Assembly: GCA_963971575.1 (NCBI GenBank)
Contig: OZ020617.1
Coordinates: 25,320,700 to 25,384,699 of the forward strand
Source: Liopterus haemorrhoidalis
Taxonomy: Eukaryota > Arthropoda > Insecta > Coleoptera > Dytiscidae
Reading direction: 5' to 3'
DNA length: 64,000 bases
Below, piece after piece: positions 46,248 to 58,636 of this stretch (its first letter is position 1; every line of letters starts with the position of its first letter). The position numbers were made by a program, and so were the translations under genes. The notes under the pieces are model-generated. The model was given only the letters and a program-made list of their open reading frames with translations. It searched no databases and was not told the origin of the DNA.

Positions 46248-49200
46248 TGTCCAAAAAATCCGTATTATTAGAAAAGTGAGTCCTGAACATCACCACTTTC
46301 TATCCTGAGTTCTATCTGAACGATTATTGAGGTAGTAAAGAATTAAATATAAGTGTGTATTTTCTTCTTTTAAAAGGTTTGGTCATTTTTCAAATGTATA
46401 TGGACCGAACAGAAGTTTCTGACAAATACTATGTTCCGAATTATTTTATTTCCTAGATTTGAAAGTAGTTATGAAAGTAATAATAATTGAGTAAAACTAA
46501 CACGTAACTACTGAAAACGTTGTTATTATGTGTTTTATTCTCTGAGGAAAAAAAAAAAAAGTCTCTGTAAAATAAATAGAGAAGTTAAATTTATAAACCT
46601 GAGCCAAAGATCAATATGATATAAATCCAACTGATTTCTCAAGTTGAGTTTCCAAACTTTGGGGCAAATAGTACTTTATCAAAATTTGCGATTCTGCTAC
46701 GGACATATTTCGGCCATATTAGTGGAATATGCTTCCAGATACTGATTAAACTTTATGAGAAGTAAGATAGTTTGAACATGTTACAGTAAATGGAATTGTG
46801 TGATCACTTAAAGTAGAAATTTATACTTTTAAATTTTGTGACTAGTTTCAAAGTATTCCGTTTACATGGGAATAAGTAGTTTTTTATGTGAATTCGTTAC
46901 AAATTTTTTGGAACAGACTTATATATGGTCTGGTATTGCTAAGAAGCTTTCTAGAATTTCAATAAGTTAAAATTTCCATTTACTACGTAGAAGGTTAAAA
47001 ATAATATTATATTTTTTGGTTAAGTTAGGTTACGTGAGTTTGGAAATTACTTGCTAAAAACGTGCAAAAACAAACTATATATTTACGTAAACTGTGCAGA
47101 AACAGTTAATAGTGTTCATATCTTAAATACCTTTACTTAATTTATGTAAGTTATGTTTTCTCAGCTTCGATATATATTTGCATATTGCATCATTTGTGCT
47201 CGAATTTCCACTATTTTCTCAGATTTTATGTAAGATAATGTAAAATTGTGAAATAGGCTTTAAAGACAGAAGTTTTATTACCTTATTATGCTTTAAAAGA
47301 TGATATTTTAATTTTCAGTGGGCAATTTTCCAGTTCAAGAAAAAGGACTTTCTAGGCCTTCCTTTTCTTCCTCATGGTGTACAATGGTTACACGATGTAC
47401 ATTAGAAATAGTTAACACCGAAACAGCAGTCAGTGTGACAAATGAAAATATTTGTGAAATTAATTTAACCCAGAGATTCATTTAAGTATCTTTTACGTAC
47501 GCATTTTTGAGTTTCACCGAGTAAAACCAATTATTCTGTATACCTAGTCTTACCATAAACAAAGTTTTCAGAGAAATTCAACAAGATGATTAAAGATATT
47601 TTAATTATGTTTTAGTTCATAATAAATAGATGCATCTTAAACAAGAAACATCAATCAGTTTTCATAAGGACCACACGCTATTTCAATTATGAAGTGTTAC
47701 TACAGAAAAACTACTAACCTAACCTAACCTAACAGAAAATTTTAATATTTTTAAGCATCTTTTGAAAATTCACTGAAAACTTTGTTCAGTATTTATGACG
47801 AGACTTGGTATGTATTTTGATTGAATTTTTTTGTGTGTTATTAAAATTGACTATCAAAAAATGTTTAAAAGTTCTAAAAAATCTAATTACCACAATTTCG
47901 AACATAAATCAGGATGGCGCATTTGCTGGAAACAATAAATTTATGAACTTCTCTGACATATAATGTTGTTTGTTCGATGCAACGTCTGAGCAACTTTCTG
48001 TAATAAAATATCAGTTGTCTTTTACCGTCAAAATATAACTAGATTTTATATTCGGGGAAAACAGACATTTCATATTTATTGAATAAGTCTAAGTAGAATA
48101 AACAAATTTCAATATTCCATATCGAGAGACAGGCTATAAAATGCAAGTAGCGAATATTCCAAAATTGAAATACTGTCATACAGTATGTGCATGGTGCAGT
48201 ATTATTTATTTGCGTATGCCCAAATAAATGAATAAACAAAAACAATAAATAAACAAGTTGGAATAATAAGCGGAAAAATTTCAACGACGATTTAACATTT
48301 TCAATTGGGTTAATGTACATGATCGTAGTCACTCCCGTTCTGACAGCTGCCCAAAAACAATACAACAATAAAATATTATATTGAATACAAAATGGTATAA
48401 TTGAATTTCGCTGGTTTTATACGTGTAACAGATGGACATATATTAAACTGAACTCGGGATCAATACTCAGATATGTTACAAATCTTTTATCACAGTTTCA
48501 GCAACTCTTACAATGGTTACATCTATTATTAATAAATTTCTTTACACACTTCAGAATTTAAAAATTGTAAAGTTGTTTTTTTTTATAGCGCTTGTACGTT
48601 TCAAAATTACTTTTAATTGAATTACATTTAATGCTAAGAAGTTCGTCTCTCAGCAAAAGTAAAGTAAGGTGCCGGCAGAATTCAGTGTTTGAATTCAGAA
48701 TTCCGATCGAACAATTTTTGCGCCTGAGACAGATCATACTAACGATGGCCCCCTATGATATGCTTAAAAAATATATCAAAAAAATGATAACGTTTCAGGT
48801 GATATCAGACGACATCCGCAAAAAAAATCAATGTCTATCAGTCTATTATTTTATTCGAAATTCACCCAAAAACAGGGTGGACATGTGTACGTAATTTGGT
48901 ATGATGGCAAAACCAGTATTCTGACATAAGCTATATGGTCTCAAAGTTCTAAGGAGGGTGTTTAATAGTAATAATAAAACGGTTATAAAAGTTATGTATC
49001 GCCATTTCATAAAGCAAAATATATTTATTTATTTGAAAAATACCAAGACTTCTGGCGTCCTGTTTGCTAGTAAAGGTGAGACGGGTGCCTCATTCGCCTC
49101 CCTCTCAGCTCGGCTTTGGAATATACATCATATTCTTCTCGTGATTAGTCATTACGATTCGATGTATGTTGGCGACCATCATGGTTATTTAAACTTTTTT

Positions 49201-49554
49201 AACTGCAGTTTCTAACAGCGTAGTGAAGATTATTTGTGGTAAAAATATAATGAACAGGAACAATGAACAAATACAATATTGATAAATTTAGTGTTATTAT
49301 AATACAATTTGTGTATAGTCCAATCTTTAGATGTTTAATAAATATACAAATTTGCAACAAAATTCATATTATGTATTATTTGTAACCACGTAGCAATTAA
49401 TACCGAATATATGTATAAGTAGTGGTGTCTCCCTAATTTATGAACAACCGGTTTTCATAGTGATGGGCGAGTGTTTTCCGTGGAAAATATAAAGGAAGAG
49501 GTTGGGGAGGGATTATATATTTGTATTTTTCTGTTCAATATATTAAAATTCCCC
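46248..49554. other. Non-coding stretch, nothing recognised
   Basis: Four CTAAC units at 47714-47733 match the insect telomere pentamer but are too few to matter. Short open frames at 48592-48894 and 48039-48368 have no known motif. Confidence 0.45.
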
Positions 49555-49645
49555 CCTCAAAAAATTGCTCGGTAGATTTCAACAATGTTCGGGGGGGGGG
49601 CATTTTTAGAGGGTGGTGGACCCACCGCTAGCGCCGCCACTGCAA
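49555..49645. mobile_element. hAT-type right terminus
   Basis: ACCCACCGCTAGCGCCGCCACTG is the complement of a CAGTGGCGGCGCTAGC start, close to the MITE at 20816-21185. It is preceded by a ten-G run. The left end is uncertain. Confidence 0.45.
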
Positions 49646-50606
49646 ATATAACAGACAAATATAAAACAAAGGACGTACATTGGGTACGAGTAGTTCAAAT
49701 ACGTTATACATAGTTTACATAGAGTTGTGAAATATATATATATATATTTGTTTATTGGCTCTCAGTTCATCGATCGGCTTGAGATAATTCTCGACGAATA
49801 TATACTGTGTACCATACAGTGTATAGTGTACATTCTTTTCGTAGAGCTACCTTTTTGATGTGAAAAGATTGTTTTTCAAACAATGAAATATCAGTTTTAA
49901 TTCAGTAGTCAGTGAAGCGGTTCTACGGTCAAAGATCACAATATATAAGCCCTGTTCATTCCAATATTGAAAGGGAATAATAATTATCGAGGATGTCTCG
50001 AGCACAGACCCCAAATGGATACTGGCTGGTCGCTAGGCATTACACTGAATCGTTCAACAGAACATTTTGATAAACTGCCTCGTTTCCATTTCGGAGGAAA
50101 GTTTCCAGAACTCATCGAATATTCCTAACGGAGGAATTGCTTATATTGATTTCGAAATGTTTAATATATGTGATGTGGATGAATCTGCTGATATTTAGAT
50201 GGCGTGGCCCGATATGTATGTTCTTTGCTTATATAAGCACAAGCTTTTATATTAAATTCAAATGTAAGACACGGGAGTCATATGCGAATTATTGAAAGAG
50301 GTATATTTTGTTGTTTAACCGTAGCTGTATAAGATTAAATTTCAAGGTTTTATTAATATTCTGTGTTTGAACAATGAAAGCTTGATTGAAACATTTATTG
50401 CAACAACATATTACACAGTTATTTATTTAAGTTGTACATAGAGATAGCGTTATCTTTACAAAACTAGGCCAGTGTTAGTTTTTTTTTTTTTTTTTTTTAA
50501 TTAGGCGTCCAGTTTCTTTTTGTTATTTGCGTTGACTTTAATATACTTGATACATGTCCAAATATATTTGTATCCTATATTAGCTGACGTGCTCGTACTT
50601 CGTACG
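49646..50606. other. Non-coding stretch, nothing recognised
   Basis: A TA run near 49733-49750 and a T run near 50479-50498 are the only simple repeats; no gene was recognised. Confidence 0.45.
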
Positions 50607-51247
50607 ATTTTTAGGGTTTTGTAAGTATGACTAAAAAATGTGTTTGTCTGCCTGTTTGTACGGTAGAAATTGTGTCCAAACGGCTGGACCGAGAAAGTTG
50701 AAATTTGGCATGCTCGTATATGTCTTTGATCCACACAAAGAAAAAGTATTGAGAGTTAAAAAAAACTCATCGCGGGGAAAATAGAAACAAATAAGTATTC
50801 AACGAAAAAATAAACAAGTTTTTAATTGAGTGAGTTATCAAATAAAAATTCCTAATGCGTGAAAAATGCTTTTTTATTTTAACCAAAAGTGTGTCAAATA
50901 ACTTTTGTCCCCTACCCTATTTCCCAAAAATTTGAAAAAGTCTCAGTAGTGGTCTTATGGTAGCCTCAATAGTTCAACAGGAATTTTTGATTTGATTAAT
51001 TTTTGTGTCGCTTTTATATTTTTTAAATTATTGCATGGTATCAAACGAAAGTTTTTAAGGCGTAGAGTAAGAAATGAGAGATAGTTTTTTAATTTTTCAT
51101 TATTTTAACACGATTTTGCCCAAAATGTTCTAAAAAAAAGAATTCTTGTTTCACACTCTATAAACCATTGGGAGGGGTTATCAAAATATCTGAATACTAA
51201 ATACTACAAAACCCTGAAATGTGTGAAAATTCACACCTCACATAAAT
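50607..51247 (-). mobile_element. GACAGA-family repeat, minus-strand copy
   Basis: From right to left: TTTATGTGAGGTGTGAATTT, AGGGTTTTGTAGTATTTAG, the AACAGGAATTTTTGATTTGA block (complement), the CATGCCAAATTTCAACTTTC block, CCGTTTGGACACAATTTCTA, a short CAGACAAACA run in place of CAGA repeats, and the end CATACTTACAAAACCCTAAA. The end-to-end order equals that of the copies at 4112 and 53170. Confidence 0.7.
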
Positions 51248-51271
51248 TTTTGTTTTATACATTTTTGCTGT

Positions 51272-51515
51272 AGAATTGCCGTGGCTTCGTGGTAAGACGA
51301 TTGTCTATAGATCTGACGTACGCGCGTTCGAATCCACCAACCCCCTCGGAATTTTCATCTTTCGACATTTTGCAATCAGCCAGAACCATTTAATATTTGA
51401 AATGGATACATGTTTATACAGGGATTAATAAGGACTGTCGAAACGTCACACTAATCACGTGACTTTCATATCTATGGCCGCAGGTCTAGAAACGGAGAAC
51501 TTATCTTCGCTAGAA
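51272..51515 (+). mobile_element. SINE copy D, best-preserved head
   Basis: The tRNA-like head is GAATTGCCGTGGCTTCGTGG with TAAGACGATTGTC, and a B box GCGTTCGAATCC. The body has CATTTAATATTTGAAATGGA, TTTATACAGGGATTAATAAG, CTGTCGAAACGTCACACTAA, TCACGTGACTTTCATA and GGTCTAGAAACGGAGAACTT. It lies just outside the left end of the GACAGA copy at 50607-51247. Confidence 0.8.
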
Positions 51516-53169
51516 TATGTATGTCGAGTGCTATCATCTAAGATTGCAGTTTCTTTTACAAAGGGTGGCTAGATGTCCTCGTTTGGTGGATGCAGTTCCC
51601 GGATCAGAAGTCGTGTCTTCGACAAACAATTGTTCCTAGAAACTGCCTTCATTTTAATGTTAGTAACTGTAATTTCAAAATAATCTGAAATTATTTTATA
51701 TATTTTTTTTTTTGTGTATCTAATAATTTTGAAAAGTGGAGTGGTAATGCATATTATTATGGCTCATTGTAATGTAGTGAGGGAGAAGTCATAAAATAAG
51801 GTTTTTTCTTATTTTACCTTATTTTGTTCATTGACGTAATAATTAGCACGTATTATAATTTTTGCAATCAGTACCTTAAGTAGTTCTATCAGAACCAATT
51901 TCAGTATAACAAGCTATAGATACCATTTTAATACTAATTTTATAATAACATCATGGCACCTATCTCCACAAACTTACACTCCGCCAATTACATTTTCAGT
52001 GAGAAATTGAGATTATATACGGAGAGTTCCATATCACATATCACATGTTTATCTCAATTATGAAATTAAACTAATTAGCAATATTGAACAGTGTAACACT
52101 CCAATTCCCTAGCATATCTCTGGTCTGGCATTGTGTCTGCCGATGACATGAAATGTACAATACCATTACACTGTATTTAAGATCAAACAATTTGTTGATC
52201 CGGAGTTGATATTCCATGTAGAGTATTGGGGGATAGTATATCTTAACTTAAAATAAATATTTTCCTTGGTAATAGAACCGGATAAATGTCTGTTTATTTT
52301 ATTTGCTTGGAGTCTGTTAAGAGTAAAATCGGTTTAATTTTATCTTAGAATGATGAAAGATATATTTCAATAATAGTCAAGTTTATTTTACGAGATAATT
52401 AGCAATTAAAAACGCTTTTATAGACGAGCTTTTCTTAGTGAAAGAAAAATATATTTACAAAGCTAATTGTACACTGGCGATTGAGTTGCGCAGAAACGTA
52501 TTCAGAGCAAAGTTTACACATGTGTATTCCTTAAAAATACATGGAAGTAGATGGAATTTTTTGAAAATATTTTTAGTATTCGTATAATAATAATAATTTT
52601 AATCTATGTCTTCCGATTGATTGACGCATATTATTATCTTGCTTTCCTGATATTGTAGTATGCTGTTTCTGTCAGACTGTCATTCTTTTTGTTATACTCG
52701 ACTTTTTGTACAGTTCTTGGATATCGTCATTCTTGCAATGAAGTAAACAACGAACTTGTAAAATTCGACGTATTACATTTTCAACGTAATTTTTAAAGAT
52801 TGTGAGGTGCTATCGATCCCGCTTAGTCTTACTGGGCGTAAATATTGGGTGTACTATTGTTTGAGAGAGCCTGATTTTGATTTTTCCTGAGATGTTTCTC
52901 ATTTTTTTGTTTTTAGCCTAGCGCGAAGTAACATGAATTAGTTATAATTTTGTTTTTCATTTATTGTTGAATTAGATGCACAAACTCTTTCAAGGGTTGT
53001 ACAATTTACCTACTACGTGATCTGTGCAGGACTGCAAAAAAAAAGATTACTGATGTTCCGACTTGTTCTGGTTTGTTTGTTATCATATAGATCAAATGAA
53101 GGAATGTAACAAACGCCAAATGAAGAAGTGCTTATAAAAATGTCAAAACTCATCTTAATTTAAAAAAAA
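51516..53169. other. Non-coding stretch, nothing recognised
   Basis: No protein or element terminus was recognised. A segment near 52130 (TCTGCCGATGACATGAAATG) weakly resembles one near 54260, possibly an old repeat. Confidence 0.45.
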
Positions 53170-53812
53170 TTATGTGAATTGTGAATTTTCACTCATTTCA
53201 AGGTTTTGTAGGTATTTAATAAGTGTAAAAAGCCAACATAATACTGGATGTCTACGAATATTTGTTCTATTAACAATCTATTCTGTGTTCAACACTCTGT
53301 CCTCAGCTGATAATTTTTTTTTATTACTTACTTACTTAATCGTTGAGCCCTTTTACCATCACTGGTGTCGGGCTATTTTTTTTTATTATTATGTTTAATG
53401 TCAAAAAAAGACACACACTATAATTTTTCTAGATTTTTAGTTTAACCCCTTTTGGTAGAAGGGGGTGGGACAAGAACTTTTTTAGCAAATTTTTGGCAAA
53501 AATTCCATAAAAAAATTGATTTTTTAAAAATAAAAATTTGATTGTTAATCCGCGCATTAAGAGGTTTCATTCGGTATGCCACTCAAAATTTATATATATA
53601 TATATATAAATTTATATTAATTGTTTATATTTATCTCGGGATGTGTTTTTTTGATCTACCAGTATTTTTCCTATATGTGGGTCAAAGAGTTGTATAAGCA
53701 TACCAAATTTCAACTTTCTATGTTAAGCCGTTTGGCTACAATTTCTACTGTACAAATAGACATAGAGACATAAGGGTATTTTGGTGGTCATCCCTATGAA
53801 AGCCTAAAAAAA
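53170..53812 (+). mobile_element. GACAGA-family repeat, plus-strand copy
   Basis: The start is TATGTGAATTGTGAATTTTC and AAGGTTTTGTAGGTATTTAA. The middle has TAACCCCTTTTGGTAGAAGG, GGGTGGGACAAGAACTTTTT and GATTGTTAATCCGCGCATTA. The end has GTGGGTCAAAGAGTTGTATA, AGCATACCAAATTTCAACTT, CCGTTTGGCTACAATTTCTA, an eroded GACATAGAGACA run and CATCCCTATGAAAGCCTAAA. It contains a TA microsatellite near 53589-53609. Confidence 0.7.
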
Positions 53813-55926
53813 AGACAAATTATATTTGCTAAATATTATGTTCAACAATCTTGCTCAAAATGAATGCTCATGTCACAATGTTTTGAAACTAATATTAAGA
53901 AATTGTTAAGAAACAGAGTTTTACTTAAATGTCAGTATGAAAATTGGTAAAATAAAGTTTTTGCGGTTTCCAAACAAATTCTTCTATTTTTATTGACAAA
54001 ATTCGATTCGATGCAATATTTTGTTACAACTGAAATATTGTTTTGCAGAACTACACCAGAACGCATTATAGTTAACCTTGTTTTTCTCTTAAACCAGATC
54101 TGAAAGTTTTTGTGTGAATCGAAGAGTTGTTGCGTTGGTAAAGTTGGAAGTACATGAGTTTATAGGATGTGAGACGGCAAGTCAGTCGTAACTAATTCGA
54201 AGTATCGAATGGGTAGAGCACAGCTCTGAGATTCTGTCAGTTGCCTTCTGACATTGTTCTCTGCTGATGACAACATCAAATGTACAACTATTAGTCTCAA
54301 TTCACAATGGATATATTCCCAAGGAATTTGTTCCATACAAAATATCACTTGATGAGAATTTAGTATTCTCATTGGCATATTTTAAGGGTTTGTTAATTGA
54401 ATCTTAATTTAAGCCACAGAGGACACAAGCTAATTTTAGAATAGTTATACAAATTTGTTAGATATAATTTTCATTTCAGATTTTTTTTATCTAACAGTTT
54501 TCTATATTAGACTTAAATATTTAAAAAAAATGTCGCATAGTAACAACGACTAGTAGCTCCTAATAGAACCCATTTAATTGACTAAAATATACAGATATTA
54601 CTTCGCCAATCCTTTGTATCTTGGGTTAATAATAGCCAATTTGTAGCAATTCTCTTAATTTCGTCCGTGAATCATTACTGATGTTGAGTCCTAATTTATT
54701 TAGATTTTTTTTCTGCAAATACTTTGTGGCGAAAACTTGTTAACGTATCAGAAATTACTTTAAACGTTTTTCTTTATCTTTGATTTTTTATATAAGATTA
54801 ATAAAAGAATTGTTAAAAATTTAGATATATTTTATCAGATTTAATGAAATTTAATGAAATATAATCTTAAAAAATAAAATATGTATTATGTCAAAAAATG
54901 TATATTATATAATACTGAAAACATCGAAAGAGTTCTAAAACAGGTACTGAATCAACCATGTTTTATATTGTATTTATATGCTAATTATTTTGTTTTCATA
55001 ACTAGTTTTTCTTATATGGTAGTATTACTATAACAGTAGTATTCATTCATGAATAACATTCATTTAAAATAATACTTTTGAATGGTATGTAGGATGAATG
55101 GGAATAGAACAAAATATCTGGCTTCATTATTATCACATTGTTTGGCAAACAAACGTGTTACTGGTTTTATATCACATTTCTCATAAATAGTTTTTAACAC
55201 ATATGTAATTACGAACTGGATAATTTACTGGATAAATATACTATTTGATTTCAAAGATGAAATTGACAAGTAATATTTGAATTTGAAACATGTTGAAGAA
55301 ATTCGCTATTGTAAATTGACTTAATATGGCAAGTCTCATTTTCTTATTTTTCCTTGAAGTTATTTGAATGTTTATGAATGTCATGAACACTGTTCTGCAA
55401 AGGAGGCAAAAAGGTTTGAAAGGATAAATGTTAATAATAACATACATACAATTACATATTTATAATAAAATTACAATTGTAATTTTCACAATGACACAAA
55501 CAATTTAGATGTGGCTGGTGAGGTTAGTTTTTGCCCTGTAATTGAATCTTTGTGTGTATAGCGGGTACATTCAAGTAGAATATTTTTAACTCTTGTTACT
55601 TCGTTGTAGTCCTCATATGTTTTTCCGTTGGATTTTGAGAGTCCGTGTTCCGGATTGATCCTGGTGTGCTCTATTCTACGTCTTGTAAGGATAACCTGCT
55701 CTCTTCTGTTTTTCTCTAGAACTTTTCTGTTATTAATACACTACATAAGTTTCTAAACTTATTTAGTCCTGGAACCCTTATATGATTTTTCAAAAATCGC
55801 GAATCTTACCGTTCCTATAGTTTTTTTCGAACAACCCTCTAATTTTACTATGAGATTAAATGAAACACAAATTGTTTTAGTGAAGCAGAATTTGTTCAAA
55901 TGAGCAACAGAAAAAGGGACTATAAA
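53813..55926. other. Non-coding stretch, nothing recognised
   Basis: GAATGGGTAGAGCACAGCTC near 54208 faintly resembles a tRNA A-box context, without a B box. No gene was recognised. Confidence 0.45.
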
Positions 55927-56687
55927 CAGTGGCGGACTGGCAAATATAACCGGCCCGGGAAAATTTCGTAGACCGACCTCATGCAAAAAAAAAATAAAAA
56001 AAAATACAAATATATATAAAATTTAAATGATACAAATTATTTCATAAATAAAAAAAAAAATAGTTTACAAAAAAAAAGTCACTCAATACAACTCAATTTA
56101 AATAATAGAAACTATATAAAAAGAAATAAACAACTAGACTTTGAAACAGTAGAGTTTAATTTAAAAAAATATCGACAATAATACTTAAAAAGTAAAAACG
56201 CGCCCCGGATACGATGAAATTACAGATATTGATTTAAAATATTTACCAAAAAAAGCAGTAGTTTGTTATATTACTTACGCTATATTACTCAAGGCCTATT
56301 TTCTATATAAATGTAAATTAGTAAAAATTATAGCTTTTCCAAAACCAGGTAAAGATTAATCAAATTCCAAAAATTACGGGCCATTTAGCTTGTTATCCAG
56401 TCTTAGCAAAGTAGTTGAGAGAGTACCGTATTGTTAAAATAAATACAGATCGCGCAAAATGTTAAATTATTAATATCAGAACAATTCGGCTTTCGAAATA
56501 TACTGTACTACTGACCAACTTGCTCAGCTAACAGATCATATAAATTGCAATTGAAAAAAGACATACTGGTCTAGTACTACTAGATGTTGAAAAATCGTTA
56601 TATTATTTAATTATTTTATGTATATTTATTATTTTTATGTCGGCCTCGCGGTTTTAATTGTGGACCCGCCGGCCCAGTCCGCCACTG
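55927..56687. mobile_element. hAT-type element containing a LINE fragment
   Basis: The ends CAGTGGCGGACTGGC and its exact complement (GCCCAGTCCGCCACTG side) are inverted; flanking octamers ACTATAAA and ACTGTCAA agree at six of eight. GGCCGGCGGG-like sequence follows both ends. The 761-base interior has A-rich runs and a Jockey-like RT fragment, but no hAT transposase. Confidence 0.75.
56185..56600 (+). pseudogene. Jockey-like reverse transcriptase fragment inside hAT
   Basis: PGYDEITDIDLKYLPKKAVV and KCKLVKIIAFPKPGKD, then NSKNYGPFSLLSSLSKVVER, match the RT fingers region (usual wording APGYDxI, IPKPGKDP, YRPISLL). After frame changes EQFGFR- and TGLVLLDVEKS-like pieces follow, the latter at the first catalytic Asp. 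YADD is absent. Confidence 0.8.
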
Positions 56688-56789
56688 ACTGTCAAATGTT
56701 AATTATCATAAAACAAAATAAAGTAGTTTTTATACAAACAAAAGGACATCATATGCAATAAGAGATTTTAAGATAATATCTGTTTCTTT

Positions 56790-56988
56790 GGTTTAGACGG
56801 AACTAGATTTTCAATTCTAGTTACTTTTACAGATTAAGTGAATAAAAAAAAAAAAAACAGATTAAGTGAGTAAACAAAATTATCAAAAGCCAGTAGGCTT
56901 TTGATATATAAACCATAAAAGAAGACCTCATGACAACTTACAAAAATGAAAGTTCCAGTTAGTTCTGTCTAAACGTTTGGAATAGCCT
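56790..56988. mobile_element. Foldback MITE, AGGCTATTCC family (copy 2)
   Basis: GGTTTAGACGGAACTAGATT at the left pairs with CAGTTAGTTCTGTCTAAAC at the right, which ends CGTTTGGAATAGCCTA. The right terminus equals that of the foldback at 3664-4064; the left terminal AGGCTATTCC is lost. Confidence 0.65.
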
Positions 56989-57440
56989 ATATGTATGAAC
57001 TAGCACTTATGTATAATTATAAATTTGGTAATTTACATATGAATATTTAAAATAATATAATTATTTTATTATATTGTAAATACAGGGTATACTGTCCTAC
57101 ATCACAAATGAAAATTTAATGAATAATTTCCTGCCTTTACTTTATTTTACATGAAATTTTCTTACCAACCTAATAAAAATAAAAGCTAAGAAAAACTAAA
57201 TTGGAATATTTAGGTGTACAGATAAAGTAATATAAACTCAGATCACAGTTCTTAAGACAATAATAATAATTTTAGCACCCTAATCCACGGACCCTATTTT
57301 TTCTTCAGTCCATAAAACCATGTAATAAACATTTAAGTATTTTGAAAATTCGGCAACATGATGATTGAGAGAAAATGAATTCGGTCTTGGTTTTTATACG
57401 ATGTAATTCCGCCTTGAAACTGTAGGAGCTGCTGCCGTAT
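56989..57440. other. Non-coding stretch, nothing recognised
   Basis: AT-rich, no recognisable element or protein. Confidence 0.45.
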
Positions 57441-57640
57441 AAATGAATCGTTCTGGTATAACGTTCGCGTTTCGGCGGGGTGCGGTCACTCTTTACGACT
57501 CGAGATCTGTCGCGTCAGCACTCTTCATGCCCACGAATTTTAATAAAAGTCTCTCTTTCTTTTTATCTTCTCTTTTTTAGGTTATGTCTCAGGGCAGTAC
57601 TAGCCCTGGAGCACATCAAGATAATGAGGAACTTTCTTAA
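57441..57640 (+). other. GC-richer patch with intron-exon-like boundary
   Basis: A locally GC-rich segment (57455-57530) is followed by a pyrimidine tract ending TTTTTTAG, then a short frame from ATG 57584 (MSQGSTSPGAHQDNEELS) to TAA 57640. This could be a 5' exon and splice acceptor of a host or element gene, or chance. No known protein is recognised. Confidence 0.25.
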
Positions 57641-57884
57641 TTTTTTTGTAGATTCGTTAAAATTTTATTTTTTCTTGTTTGTTTTTCAAGTCTGTGCAGG
57701 TTTTTACATTTTTAAAAATGACAAAAAGCAATGAAGTAAAGTTTCATTATTTTCTATTATGTGCATTTTAGAAGTGGTTTCGGCAACATAATTACAATAT
57801 TCCTAACACAGTCTAATTTTATGCTCGTTAACTTCAAATCCATTTTTTGCCTTACTTAGTATTTAAATCGTGCTAATATAAACA

Positions 57885-58369
57885 ATAGCAGAATACTTAC
57901 AGCTCAACAAGCATTCATCTTGCTAAAAGCTGTCTGGAAGTCTAATAAGATCTCTCGTCACACTAAAGTCCGCATATTTAAAACTAATGTAAAATATGTT
58001 CGGATGTATGGCTGCGAAGCTTACTTGGTCAGACCATATTCCCAATACCCATCTTTGAGAATTGCCAGCATAAAAACGCATTCACTTGGAAATCAAGGTA
58101 AAAAGTGGAATTGGATTAATTCGGGTCATACTCTTCAGAAGGCAGTTAACAGTATCTCCAGAATGGCACTAGAATGGAACACTCAGGGAAGCCGCCGTAG
58201 AAGTCGCCCTGTATCCACATGGAGGAGAACGATACATATAGAATTTGATGTCTACGGAACCACCTGGCGCCAGGTGAAGCTGCTTTCTGTTAGCAGAACC
58301 CGGTGGTGCAAGTTTGTAAAGGCCCTATGCTTCAGCGAGGAGATCGAGTACACTAAATATATACTACAA
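57885..58369 (+). pseudogene. RTE-type LINE ORF2 C-terminal fragment
   Basis: The open frame carries ILLKAVWKSNKISRHTKVRI and FKTNVKYVRMYGCEAYLV (usual KxxxFNTNVKSVLLYGCETW), then KKWNWINSGHTLQKAVNSIS, ALEWNTQGSRRRSRPVSTWR and TWRQVKLLSVSRTRWCKFVK. This is the highly conserved C-terminus of RTE/BovB-type LINEs. It is open for over 150 codons, so relatively recent, but the catalytic RT domain is missing upstream. The frame is ended by the MITE at 58370. Confidence 0.9.
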
Positions 58370-58636
58370 AAGGCGCGTACACACTGATTTTTTTCTTGGG
58401 GTGGGGGGCTCAGAAGACGAAATTATTTTAAAGGGTAGGAATCGGGAAATTACTCGGAAATAAGGGCTGGTCAGTGCACTTTATTTTTCAAAATACAAGT
58501 GTCGATCGAAGACTTCTAAAATACATCGTGGTGACCTAAAAAAAGTCCTTACTTCTAAAATACAAGTGATGACTCTAAAAAAAAGTCATTACCTGTATTT
58601 TGAGATTTGGGGGGGGGGTTCTTCGGTGCGCGCCTT
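58370..58636. mobile_element. hAT-like MITE with tandem cassette, inside the RTE fragment
   Basis: The ends AAGGCGCGTACAC and (complement) AAGGCGCGCACCG are inverted; flanking octamers TACTACAA and TACTGCAA differ at one base. The interior holds two tandem cassette units (ACAAGTGATGACTCTAAAAA type, 58500-58600) between G-rich runs, as in 26506-26813. Confidence 0.75.

Noticed and set aside
47714..47733. Four CTAAC (TTAGG-complement) pentamers, also three TTAGG near 24280
   Set aside because: They match the insect telomere unit but are only 15-20 bases long and expected by chance in AT-rich DNA; no array.
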